This document shows, one piece after another, positions 30,830 to 41,100 of a stretch of 64,000 bases of DNA. The stretch is from the NCBI GenBank assembly GCA_964019425.1, contig OZ025780.1, positions 824,001 to 888,000 on the forward strand. The letters are read 5' to 3'. Under the pieces are notes generated by a model. That model had not been told where the DNA came from, did not search any database, and saw only the letters and a program-made list of their open reading frames with translations. The first letter of the stretch is position 1. Each line of letters opens with the position of its first letter. The stretch comes from Flectonema sp. DT1601 (Eukaryota > Euglenozoa > Diplonemea > Diplonemida > Diplonemidae). The position numbers and the translations under genes were made by a program.

Positions 30830-33034
30830 ATGAACTTCTACTTTGAACGTTTCTATGGGGAATCTGATACAGTTCAGGAGAAGCAGAATAAGAAGATTCT
30901 TGTTTCAATGATTTCACTCTCATCGGTGCTTACTCTGTTTTCAGTAGTCGCCGCCGGAGAGACTTTCGTAGCAGTGATGGTGAACGCCGCCGCTGGTGTA
31001 ATTTCAATTGCTGTTCTCATAAAGTGGTTTGTGACAAAGAGACAAACTGAAATAGATCGAACCGCTTGTATTTTTCTTTATCTCTTTTTAATTCTTTTTG
31101 CTGATCTCATTTGTATTAGTGAAATGCGAGAGCCGTTATGGCCACTTGCTGTATTGTTGGTCGACGCAGTTTTGCTGTGCCGCATGCGAAGTGAAATCGG
31201 AATAGTAATTGTCGTATTGGTGACTGTGTATCTCATTGTCTCTTCTTTTGAAAGAGCAATTCGCTTTGGATTCTACGACATTGTTGGTACAAAAATGAGA
31301 GACTTGAGAGAATGTTTCAGCGTCACACCTGAAGAGATTGCTGCCACACCTTGTAAACAAGGTGTTTGGTACTCGATGTCGCTGGCTATTGTTTACATTG
31401 GAGTGTTCCTAGTTGATTTCTACTGCACTCGTAGCTTCGCTGAAGGAATGCACAGGGAGAAAGCTAAGCTCGAGTCGAGTATCTCTCTGGCTGAGTCAGT
31501 CGTTTCTGATCTGGTGCGCTTCGATCTCGATGAGGCGGGACAGCGAATTGATATGGAAAGCATTACTCCCCTCACTGAAACCCTCAGTCAGCTACTTCGA
31601 AACCTTCATCAGTACCGTCCTTACCTGCCGGACTCGTTGTTCGCAGAGGAAGTGAACCTAGATATTGTGCTGCCTCCGTCAGGACCTTCAGCAGCTATAC
31701 TATTCACAGACATCAAATCCTCGACTGCCATGTGGGAAGCTGCTCCCGACGCGATGAAGAAGGCGCTCAAGACACACAACAACATCATCAGAAGTTGTGT
31801 GTTGGCCTTTCGTGGGTACGAAGTGAAGACAATCGGTGATTCATTCATGGTTGCCTTCGAAGCTTTGGCTGACGGGTGTGCATTCGCGATGGATGTGCAA
31901 GAACGTCTCGCGGAGGCCACATGGCCAAGTGATTTGAAACTTCCTCCATCGATGGAGAGTCAAGGATGGAAGGGAATCACAATTAGAATTGGTCTTCACT
32001 ACGGGGAGGTAGAGACTGAAGTTGGTGAAGTTAGTGGCCGTACGGACTACTTTGGCCGAACAGTGAACAGGGCTGCTCGACTCGAAAGTGTTTGTGTGCC
32101 TGGAGGGGTAGCCATTGACTACTCTTTGTTGGATCAAGTTGTACTTGAAGTCAGCTGGTACCACACACGAATATCGAGGACTTTGAAAGGAATTGATGAG
32201 CACCCGATCAGCATCGCTGTGTTACTAAAACACAAGGATTCCGTTTCTGATTTTTTGGGTAGTCCCAGTCCCGGTGAAGCGTTACTGCATTGTCGCGGCA
32301 TTCCTAAACTTGAAGGGATGGCACAGAGGAAATGTGCGACCACTTGTACTGCCCGAATAGAACCACGGGAATCAGGAACCGACTATGAGCTAGGAATAAA
32401 TATCGCATTGGGGAAGGCGATTCTCTGCACGGAGATGTCTGAGGGATCGATTGTCACATTGCTGTCGTCTTCCATTACGATCGGATGGAACACTGCTCGA
32501 GTTTCGTCATCGCATGTAGAAAACGGATTGCGGTTCGTGTCTCTCATGCACGCTAACTTCTCATCATCGAGTGAGGTCTTCATCGGACTGTCATCCAGTG
32601 CTGTTCATTGTGGAAGGGTTGGGACGAGGGATCAGCGATTCGTTACGGTATTCGGAAGTTGTGTTAACTTGTGTGGGTTGCTTAGTCAGGCCAGTTATGA
32701 TATCAGAGCCTTTGCACTCACAACAACAACTGAACAGTCTCCACGCTATCCATTTCAACGCCCAATCGATTGCTGGAATGACAGAGTTGAGGGACCACTT
32801 CTTGTTTGTGAACTTCACGTTGAAAGACTAAAGGGAAACTCTTCACTAAATTCATCAATTAATCGTATTAATGACTTCAGTATAGTAGAAGAATGGGGAT
32901 GGAGTGATGACTACTGGGAAGCATTCCATCGACGTGACTGGAAGGCAATCGATGCGAGGACTTTAAGAGGCGATCTGATTCTTAAGAAAGTTGCAGAAAT
33001 GATTCAGATGGGAAAGTCTTTGAGGTCGGTCTGA
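30830..33034 (+). CDS. class III adenylate cyclase, six-TM, copy 2
   Basis: 734 aa with the same architecture as copy 1. The six-helix N-terminus is clearly diverged in sequence. From the linker LESSISLAESVVSDL onward it is nearly identical to copies 1 and 3, except for two patches: NLDIVLPP before the catalytic domain, and the bridge between the two cyclase domains (~425-520), where copies 1 and 3 agree with each other. All catalytic residues are retained in the first domain. The acceptor AG lies only two bases before the ATG, giving a very short leader. Confidence 0.9.
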   Translation: MNFYFERFYGESDTVQEKQNKKILVSMISLSSVLTLFSVVAAGETFVAVMVNAAAGVISIAVLIKWFVTKRQTEIDRTACIFLYLFLILFADLICISEMREPLWPLAVLLVDAVLLCRMRSEIGIVIVVLVTVYLIVSSFERAIRFGFYDIVGTKMRDLRECFSVTPEEIAATPCKQGVWYSMSLAIVYIGVFLVDFYCTRSFAEGMHREKAKLESSISLAESVVSDLVRFDLDEAGQRIDMESITPLTETLSQLLRNLHQYRPYLPDSLFAEEVNLDIVLPPSGPSAAILFTDIKSSTAMWEAAPDAMKKALKTHNNIIRSCVLAFRGYEVKTIGDSFMVAFEALADGCAFAMDVQERLAEATWPSDLKLPPSMESQGWKGITIRIGLHYGEVETEVGEVSGRTDYFGRTVNRAARLESVCVPGGVAIDYSLLDQVVLEVSWYHTRISRTLKGIDEHPISIAVLLKHKDSVSDFLGSPSPGEALLHCRGIPKLEGMAQRKCATTCTARIEPRESGTDYELGINIALGKAILCTEMSEGSIVTLLSSSITIGWNTARVSSSHVENGLRFVSLMHANFSSSSEVFIGLSSSAVHCGRVGTRDQRFVTVFGSCVNLCGLLSQASYDIRAFALTTTTEQSPRYPFQRPIDCWNDRVEGPLLVCELHVERLKGNSSLNSSINRINDFSIVEEWGWSDDYWEAFHRRDWKAIDARTLRGDLILKKVAEMIQMGKSLRSV

Positions 33035-33251
33035 ACTCAATTGTTCCTTCGATGTGAAAAAAAATAAAAAGCTTTCCAGCTTTTATCTGTTTTCAATTTG
33101 TTTCTTAATAGTATTGCAGTGGTGTGTCTCATTGTAATTACAACAGATAATACAAATATTGTTATGGCTGTTTGCTACTGATTGAGGTATAATAAGATGT
33201 CCCTTCTTTACTAAACATCATTGCAACCCCTCAGTTGACAAGAATAGAAAT

Positions 33252-35516
33252 ATGAATTTCTACTTCAAATATTTCTTCTCTCCAACTGACTCACACGAAG
33301 AGCAACGTAAAAAGAAGATTGTAATCGGAATGTGCACGTTTTGCTTTGGAATAACATTCATTGGTGCGGTGTCTGCGAGTAATAGTGATCTATTAATTTA
33401 CACCTGTGTGGGTGGCTGTGGATGTATTTTAACGATGCTGTTAAAATGGTCTATATCCAAAAAACAAACTGATTTGGAAAGAGCGATTTGCTTGTTTTTA
33501 TTTCTATCTTTCATTCTATTTTTTGATCTGATTAGTATGAGTGAAATGAGGGGAACTGTGTGGCCAGTCGCTGTTTTACTTGTCGATGTGGTACTGCTGT
33601 GTCGTATGCACAATTCTATCGGTAAGGCAATTGTTTTAATAGTCGTCCTTTATTTAATTTTGATTTCTATTGAGCGTACGTTACGATTTGGGCTCTTCGA
33701 CCTTGTTGGCGAAAGGATGCGCGGATTAGACGGGTGTCTTAGTCTCACACAAGAAGAACTTAATGCGACACCTTGCAGAGTAGGTGGAACCTATGCTGCA
33801 TCTGTTGCTTTACTTTATTTAGGTGTATTTGTAGTTGATTACTTATGTACTCGCACTTTTGCTTTAGGAATGTACAAAGAGCAACAGAAACTCCAGTCGA
33901 GTATCACTCTGGCTGAGTCAGTCGTTTCTGATCTGGTGCGCTTCGATCTCGATGAGGCGGGACAGCGAATTGATATGGAAAGCATTACTCCCCTCACTGA
34001 AACCCTCAGTCAGCTACTTCGAAACCTTCATCAGTACCGTCCTTACCTGCCGGACTCGTTGTTCGCAGAAGAAGTTCGCTACTCTGATCAGGCGCTGCCT
34101 CCGTCAGGACCTTCAGCAGCTATACTATTCACAGACATCAAATCCTCGACTGCCATGTGGGAAGCTGCTCCCGACGCGATGAAGAAGGCGCTCAAGACAC
34201 ACAACAACATCATCAGAAGTTGTGTGTTGGCCTTTCGTGGGTACGAAGTGAAGACAATCGGTGATTCATTCATGGTTGCCTTCGAAGCTTTGGCTGACGG
34301 GTGTGCATTCGCGATGGAAGTGCAAGAACGTCTCGCGGAGGCCACGTGGCCGAGTGATTTGAAACTTCCTCCATCGATGGAGAGTCAAGGATGGAAGGGA
34401 ATCACAATTAGAATTGGTCTTCACTACGGGGAGGTAGAGACTGAAGTTGGTGAAGTTAGTGGCCGTACGGACTACTTTGGCCGAACAGTGAACAGGGCAG
34501 CTCGACTCGAAAGCGTGTGTTCACCTGGAGGGGTAGCCATCGACTGCTCTTTGTTGGATCAAGTTGAGTTGTCGGAAGGGTGGCACGCAACACGAATATC
34601 AAAGACTTTGAAAGGAATTGATGAGCAACCCGTCAGCATCGCTATTTTAGTAAAAAGAATATTCTTGGATTCCATTTCTGATATGAGTTCTGTGACTGAC
34701 TCAATTGTACGCTGCAGTTCCAATAAAGTAGCACTCGAACTGGTACAGAAGAAAGGTGCGACCACTTGTACTGTCCGCCTGGAGTGTCAGATTGAAGAGG
34801 AGGGATTTGAGCTGCGAATCAACAACGCATTGGGGAAGGCGATTCTCTGCACGGAGATGTCTGAGGGATCGATTGTCACGTTGTTGTCGTCTTCCATTAC
34901 GATCGGATGGAACACTGCTCGAGTTTCGTCATCGCATGTAGAAAACGGATTGCGGTTCGTGTCTCTCATGCACGCTAACTTCTCATCATCGAGTGAGGTC
35001 TTCATCGGACTGTCATCCAGTGCTGTTCATTGTGGAAGGGTTGGGACGAGGGATCAGCGATTCGTTACGGTATTCGGAAGTTGTGTTAACTTGTGTGGGT
35101 TGCTTAGTCAGGCCAGTTATGATATCGGAGCCTTTGCACTCACAACAACAACTGAACAGTCTCCACGCTATCCATTTCAACGCCCAATCGATTGCTGGAA
35201 TGACAGACTTGAGGGACCACTTCTTGTTTGTGAACTTCACGCTGGGAAGCTCAAAGATTGGTTATTTTCTTCAGTCAAAAAAGACTCATCAGATACCCGC
35301 GTTTCCTGGGAATGGAGTGATGACTACTGGGATGCATTCCATCGACGTGACTGGGAGGCAATAGAATCCAACACTGACAAGAACGAAGATTTGGTGTTAA
35401 CTGAAGTTGTAGAAATGCTTCGAAAGGGGAAGTCGTTAAGGCCACAGCGAATAATAGAACATATCCGTGCTGGAGAAAATGTGTCTATCATTCGGCCTAA
35501 GCAGGAAGACGAGTAG
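33252..35516 (+). CDS. class III adenylate cyclase, six-TM, copy 3
   Basis: 754 aa. The membrane domain is the most diverged of the three (FALGMYKEQQKLQSSITL just before the shared part). From ~220 to ~675 it matches copy 1 almost exactly, including the bridge region, and then diverges again in the C-terminal tail, which is ~20 residues longer. Catalytic residues are as in copy 1. The distribution fits different sensor/membrane domains grafted on one homogenised catalytic core. The acceptor AG is at 33233-33234. Confidence 0.9.
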   Translation: MNFYFKYFFSPTDSHEEQRKKKIVIGMCTFCFGITFIGAVSASNSDLLIYTCVGGCGCILTMLLKWSISKKQTDLERAICLFLFLSFILFFDLISMSEMRGTVWPVAVLLVDVVLLCRMHNSIGKAIVLIVVLYLILISIERTLRFGLFDLVGERMRGLDGCLSLTQEELNATPCRVGGTYAASVALLYLGVFVVDYLCTRTFALGMYKEQQKLQSSITLAESVVSDLVRFDLDEAGQRIDMESITPLTETLSQLLRNLHQYRPYLPDSLFAEEVRYSDQALPPSGPSAAILFTDIKSSTAMWEAAPDAMKKALKTHNNIIRSCVLAFRGYEVKTIGDSFMVAFEALADGCAFAMEVQERLAEATWPSDLKLPPSMESQGWKGITIRIGLHYGEVETEVGEVSGRTDYFGRTVNRAARLESVCSPGGVAIDCSLLDQVELSEGWHATRISKTLKGIDEQPVSIAILVKRIFLDSISDMSSVTDSIVRCSSNKVALELVQKKGATTCTVRLECQIEEEGFELRINNALGKAILCTEMSEGSIVTLLSSSITIGWNTARVSSSHVENGLRFVSLMHANFSSSSEVFIGLSSSAVHCGRVGTRDQRFVTVFGSCVNLCGLLSQASYDIGAFALTTTTEQSPRYPFQRPIDCWNDRLEGPLLVCELHAGKLKDWLFSSVKKDSSDTRVSWEWSDDYWDAFHRRDWEAIESNTDKNEDLVLTEVVEMLRKGKSLRPQRIIEHIRAGENVSIIRPKQEDE

Positions 35517-35969
35517 TAGTCTTGTTTCGGTAAAACGAAAGAATGAAATGCGCGCAGCCCTAAAAAGAAATAGGAGTAAGTGGTCCGGTTGCGCGACAAA
35601 CAAAGACAAGTTGAGAATTACTTACCGATTTCTTTTTATCTCGAAGACATGTTTTCGAGCGAAAGAGAGTTTGTGACAGCGTCATGGTAACTCTTTTATT
35701 TATAGGATCGTTCCCTGTTGCACAACAAACAAAATGGAACTACTATATTTCGACTTTCTAATTATAACTTTCTGTAGGCTTTACAGCCAACGAGTAGCTC
35801 ATCAGACTCTTTGTTTGTTTTATCTCATTTCGTCTCACAGGAAAAAAGAAAATGAAAGCCTCTTCAAACCTGTCTTAGCAGGTGTTGGAGAACTTATATA
35901 TAATTCCTCAGAGATGCGGCGGGTTGACATCATTCTTCTTTCTATTTAGATGATCAATTGCATAATAAA
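35517..35969. other. intergenic
   Basis: No supported gene. It ends in CATTCTTCTTTCTATTTAG (AG 35948-35949). The ATG immediately at that AG opens an 8-codon upstream ORF (35950-35973) that overlaps the TTLL start codon. Confidence 0.6.
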
Positions 35970-37766
35970 ATGAGACCAACTCGCGTCACTGCTGCAGCTA
36001 CCCGTTGGAAGGAAAGTGTCCGATCATCGCAGTCGGTTTTGTTTACTGCTGACAGTAAAGCGTCGTCGGTTGTCGGACCAACGATGACGCCGCTGAATAG
36101 ATTTCTGTTTAAGATATCTCAGGGATCGTATTACGCAATTAGAGTTCCTTTACTGAGATCTGGTTTTAAGAGAGTCCAGAGAGACTCTTCTATACCTTGT
36201 AATGTTGTCTGGAGAAGACCATTTAGTATTGGTAAAAAAGAGCCTGACCTTGCGGAGGATTCTGAAGAGAATGAAAACATCTATCTCCACCCGACTCATA
36301 TTCAGCAATGGGTTAATCACTTTCCGGGTAGTTTTGTACATTTGGGATCAAAGGATGGAATGTATAATTGTGTTAAAAGTATGCAGCGTAAATTTGGATC
36401 TGAATTTGACATCACTCCAAAGACGTGGATCCTTCCTGAAGAGTACCAAGAGCTGTATCAATACCTTTCTGACAATCCCAAACAGGAAGTTATCTACAAA
36501 CCGGCTCGTGGAAGTTGCGGACGTGACATCGAAGTTGTTCGTGGACTCGATCCAAAATTAGTCAGACTGCTGACCTATGCCACTGCGCCTTCTCCACCTC
36601 CTGAGGAGAAGAAGAGTAAATTAAGATACCGAAAGTGGGTCGTTCAAAACTATATCGATCCTCCTTCTCTTATAAATGAAAGAAAATACGACATCAGACT
36701 TTATGTTGCGGTGACTTCTGTTAGACCACTGGTTGCTTATGTCTTTAAGGAAGGGTTGGTGCGATTTGCAAGTGAAAAATATGAAACTCGGAATCGACTC
36801 AGTCAACTGACAAACAGCAGTTTGGCGAGAAAACGTGAAGCGACACTTAAGAAGAACTCGGAATCTACGGAGAAAACACCTGAAGTGATTTACGAATCGG
36901 TTCCGCCACCACCAATACTGAGTGAGCCATTGAAGGATTGGCAGGTTACCAGTCGTGATGCTTCGAAAGGTGTTGCGGCAGAAAGTGACCCAACGTGGCC
37001 TCGATTTAAGTGGTCACTCAGCGAGTTAAAACAACATCTTGAATTAGAGTTCGGTGCTAAAACTTGGGACTCCATCTGGTCAGGTACAAAGAACGTCATC
37101 TTGAAAACTTTAATAAGTTCCGAAAGACCCATTAGCTCCAACCTCATAAAACACGACAAGGGTGAAGTCTACACCAACCAGGGATTTGAGTTATTCGGAT
37201 TCGATATTATGATAGACGAAAACAACAAACCTTCACTAATAGAAGTTAATTGTATTCCTTCTTTAGAATCGAGTAGTAACATGGATTGGATGGTTAAGTG
37301 TGGAAGTGTAACAGATTTATTTAATATGTTGAACCTTCAAAGCTTCTCAAAAGGATCAGTCGAAGACTTAGCAATGAGAGCAGAATTAGACAGTTTCAGA
37401 GAACAAATCCGAACTTTCGAATCTCACTTGGTAGCAATTGAAAAGGGAGATGACTGCGATAAACAAGGGAATCCCTTCGCCTCAATACCAGTGATTGAAG
37501 AATCGCTCGTTTCACTTCGGAAGGATGTCACTCGATTATCAAAAAAAGTGGCCGCGGCAGATTCGCGGAAGCCTAAAATCAACCACACTTGGAACCCTCA
37601 TGACTTCTCTCTCCGTGTCGCTGACGAAGTGAGTAGCCGTGGAGGGTACGAACCCATCTTTCCGACAGTCGAATCAGTTAAGGATAACTCCTCGTTCTTT
37701 GAAGGCTCTCCATCAGAAGATCGTAACAGAGAGTTGTGGAAGGCAATGGGAATTCAATCCGCATGA
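35970..37766 (+). CDS. tubulin-tyrosine-ligase-like (TTLL) enzyme
   Basis: 598 aa from the first in-frame ATG (MRPTRVTAA). The TTL/ATP-grasp domain spans ~100-450: VIYKPARGSCGRDIEVV (nucleotide-binding Lys), VVQNYIDPPSLINERKYDIR (226-245), LYVAVTSVRPLVAYVF, LTNSSLARK, FELFGFDIMIDENNKPSL and IEVNC (metal-binding Glu/Asn near 423). Such enzymes add Glu or Gly chains to tubulin on axonemal or cytoplasmic microtubules; the substrate cannot be told from sequence. A Pro-rich insert (~300-330) and a C-terminal helical region of ~130 residues are extra. An upstream 8-codon ORF could lower translation. Confidence 0.85.
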   Translation: MRPTRVTAAATRWKESVRSSQSVLFTADSKASSVVGPTMTPLNRFLFKISQGSYYAIRVPLLRSGFKRVQRDSSIPCNVVWRRPFSIGKKEPDLAEDSEENENIYLHPTHIQQWVNHFPGSFVHLGSKDGMYNCVKSMQRKFGSEFDITPKTWILPEEYQELYQYLSDNPKQEVIYKPARGSCGRDIEVVRGLDPKLVRLLTYATAPSPPPEEKKSKLRYRKWVVQNYIDPPSLINERKYDIRLYVAVTSVRPLVAYVFKEGLVRFASEKYETRNRLSQLTNSSLARKREATLKKNSESTEKTPEVIYESVPPPPILSEPLKDWQVTSRDASKGVAAESDPTWPRFKWSLSELKQHLELEFGAKTWDSIWSGTKNVILKTLISSERPISSNLIKHDKGEVYTNQGFELFGFDIMIDENNKPSLIEVNCIPSLESSSNMDWMVKCGSVTDLFNMLNLQSFSKGSVEDLAMRAELDSFREQIRTFESHLVAIEKGDDCDKQGNPFASIPVIEESLVSLRKDVTRLSKKVAAADSRKPKINHTWNPHDFSLRVADEVSSRGGYEPIFPTVESVKDNSSFFEGSPSEDRNRELWKAMGIQSA

Positions 37767-38106
37767 AACGCAACTGAGTTTGCGAAAATGATCTGCGGGG
37801 ACAAAGTAATTTTCTACACAAAATATTACTCTAAAGAGTAGACTGCTACACAGCACCAGCTTCCATTTTTTATAATACGAAGGTAACCTTATCATATGGC
37901 CAACGTTATCAATTGGTCGGCAAGCCTCGTGACTGTCTTCTCTTATGTTTTATTAACTGAATCTTACTTTTTTTTCGTTTTGTAACATCAGTTCAACAAT
38001 ATGATACTCGGCAGAGTAATCTACAAGTGTGTTTGGGTATTAATTTTCTTGTAAACTATTATTTTTATTCAAAAAAAAAAAAATAAATAAAGGGACCGTT
38101 CCGCCA
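37767..38106. other. intergenic
   Basis: T-rich spacer with a candidate acceptor TTTGTAACATCAG (AG 37990-37991), unusually far (115 bases) from the next ATG and with an out-of-frame ATG between. No gene. Confidence 0.5.
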
Positions 38107-41100
38107 ATGGAAGACACAATGCAATCTGACCTAGCGGGCGATCAGGATGTTGATGAGGAGGAGAAATCGACTACACAACTACCGGTTCTTGAGAAAGACC
38201 GTGTGGGTGAAGAGGATGATGATTCTGACCCTGGATTGGGTGGTCTGTTTCCTAACTTAGATCCTCTTAGTATATTTAAAGACTCAAATGACGAACCTAA
38301 CCCACAACCCGATGAGATACCAGACACTGCTTCAGACCTCCCTGAATATCTGCGGGGTGACTTTAGACTTTTCGAAGACAACGAAGACTTCGAAGGATTC
38401 AAAAGCATAAAACAAGAAATCAATGAAATATCAGACGGTGGTGGTATCGATCCGGAAGACTCAAATCTCTTTGTAGATGCGATTGAGGTTGGAGAGATCA
38501 ACGCTCAAATTATAGAATCGCAAGCTGAGAAGATCTCAGCAGAAGCCTACGAAGAAGAACAAAAACTAAACGAATTGGAATACTTACGAGGGGAAGAACT
38601 ACGAATGTTAGAAAGACAAGCGAGAAGAGCTACTCTTTTAGAAACTGACAGAGTCGATGATCAAATCTATCGAATGAAAGCTCGTACTCGAGAGTACGAA
38701 CTCCAGGCAAGAGAATCAATCACTCGCTTATGGAGACAAAGTGAAGATGGTCTCTTAACATCAACAGCTAACAGTGGAGGTCAGCTGTCCAAGCATCTCA
38801 ATATCAGCGCGGAAGACACCACCAACAAACGATGGATAGCAGAATGGGAGAGAACTCCTCAACCTTTGATCTTAACAATTCACGGGATCAAAGGAACAAA
38901 AGATAGACTCATGGAGGGATATTATTGTATTCACGTTGAGTTGGTTGACGTCTTAGCGGGGAACTCAATTTCATACGTCTCAAAGATTGTGGATGAGTGC
39001 AAAGCGAATACGAGACCACATCGATATTTAGGAAAGTTTTATGAATCAGAACTAACCTTTCAAGAAACACTCCGCATGGTGTGCCCATCGTCTGTTCTTC
39101 TCCGTTCACATGTTGTTTTGCAGATAGAACTGTGGCGTCTTAAAAAGGGAAAATACTCCCCCGTTGACACGAACGTTGCTTGGGCAGCCTGGCCACTTGT
39201 AGACGGAGATTTCCAAATAAAATTCGGGCGGTTTAAAGCGCCAGTCCTGTTGGGTGCAATTGACAAAACCGTAGATACGTACGCAAAGATTCAGAGCACC
39301 TTTGAAAGCGACCTCAGCAATTGGATTGGCAACTTGTACTTCACAATAGAACCTGACATGGAGAGAATTATAAAACCAGCAACTGAGCTCTCGCTCGCAC
39401 CACGAAAAGCACAAATGAACTCAACGGGGTCCTACACGGGAATAGCGAAGACTGCTTCTTTTGCAGCCTCACCGAGCGGGATTCTTAAGAAGAAGAGTGT
39501 CAAGAAGTCCTTCAGATCTGGTAGACAGCAGGACCTTGAATCCCGACCTTGGTCTCCATCAACCAGACCAGATGAGGAAATCATGAGCAAGTCTTCAACA
39601 TTGGACGTAACAAAAAATATGAGTAGCTCCCCAACGTTAGCAAAAAAGAAATCTCTTTTCAGAAATAAAGATCAGCAAGACGATGCTACAATTGGATCAC
39701 ATTCGCCATCGTTTGTAGGAGATGCATCCCCCAAGATGAGGTCTCCGAGAGCAGGCCCAAGGGGACTGAGAATCCCAAGTGCATCTCCCATTAGCAGGCC
39801 GGGTTCTGAACCGTCTCTACCAGAAGGTGGTGCGAACCGCAGGAAGGAATCCGACGGGTCGGATGTTATTGGAAGTCGTAAATCTGATTCAGAAAGTCGC
39901 AATCAGGGAGGAGGAGGAGGTGAGTACTTTCAGCTGACTGACGTCGAAGTTGTTCAAATTCGGAACACACCCGGCAGGTCCTCTCTTGTAGAATCTATTG
40001 ACGAGCCCGATCCGGTTGAAAGTCAGCCAGGTGGCGGATCAAGCGCACAATTAACTCCTGCAAACGAAAACATCATCTCCCCTGACACCGTCGACCCGGT
40101 CCCTGGCCCCGACAGGAAAGTTGAAATAGCAACTGATTTACAGTACGAACTCGGTGATGAAGTTTCGATGCTGGGCATTCAGCTGCTGTCGAAAACTTCT
40201 TTCTTCGCTGACCTTACCCCGGGAAAGACACAGTTTTCTGGGAAAGATTCTATGAAGAATAAAAATAGAGCTCACTACATGCAAGTAGTGAGCAAGAAGT
40301 CAAAGGACTGGGAGCTGCTCGACATGATTTCAAAGGAAGCAGAAGCACCACAAATATCCAACGAGGAGTTGAATGCTGGAGAGCTGGAGGTAGAGGAAGA
40401 TTTCGCTCCGGTCACTGTGGCTGAAACTCTTTTGGATAAGCCAAAGGCAAACCAACTCGCTCAAATGGCTCAGATGCTCCCTGTTTTGAAAAAAATACAA
40501 AAAACTGGAAACAGCAGCTCTGGTGTGTCTTCTGAAGAGTTTTTCAGTTCAATTTCTGGTAGGCGAGAGTTCTTCAAAATGAGACGACATTTCAGAGAAA
40601 AGCTTCCCTTTATTCAATCAGTTCTGTTCTTTGACTTCGGAATTAACCCGACTGGGAGTTGGGACAAAAGAAAAGTAGTCACTGCTGTGTTTCTGTTTCT
40701 TCTAACTGCACACATTAGAACTTTCACTCATGGTTTTGGGTTGTGGGTTTTCCTAACATCGCGAAACGTTCCGTTAATTGAAAACATTTGGATGCCACAC
40801 CGGGTGTTGATAACATTTGATGATGGCAAAGACAGTACCTTTACACCAATGTGGGAAGTCTTGGCTGTTTGTAGTGGTCAGTTGTTCTCAATTGGAATTC
40901 AGGTATTGCTGGTGTTCGTGTCAGTTATGTTACAATTTATCTTTGGATTCTTTCCTTACATCGTCTCGAGAGTTGTGTTTTGGTTCTCTTTCGCTGTTCT
41001 TCTCGATCCGTTATTCACCGTTCTACTGGATGTAATGGGCAGTCGTTGGAGACACGGAGAAGCCTTCCTGTTATACCATATGTTTGAACGGGAGGAAGGC

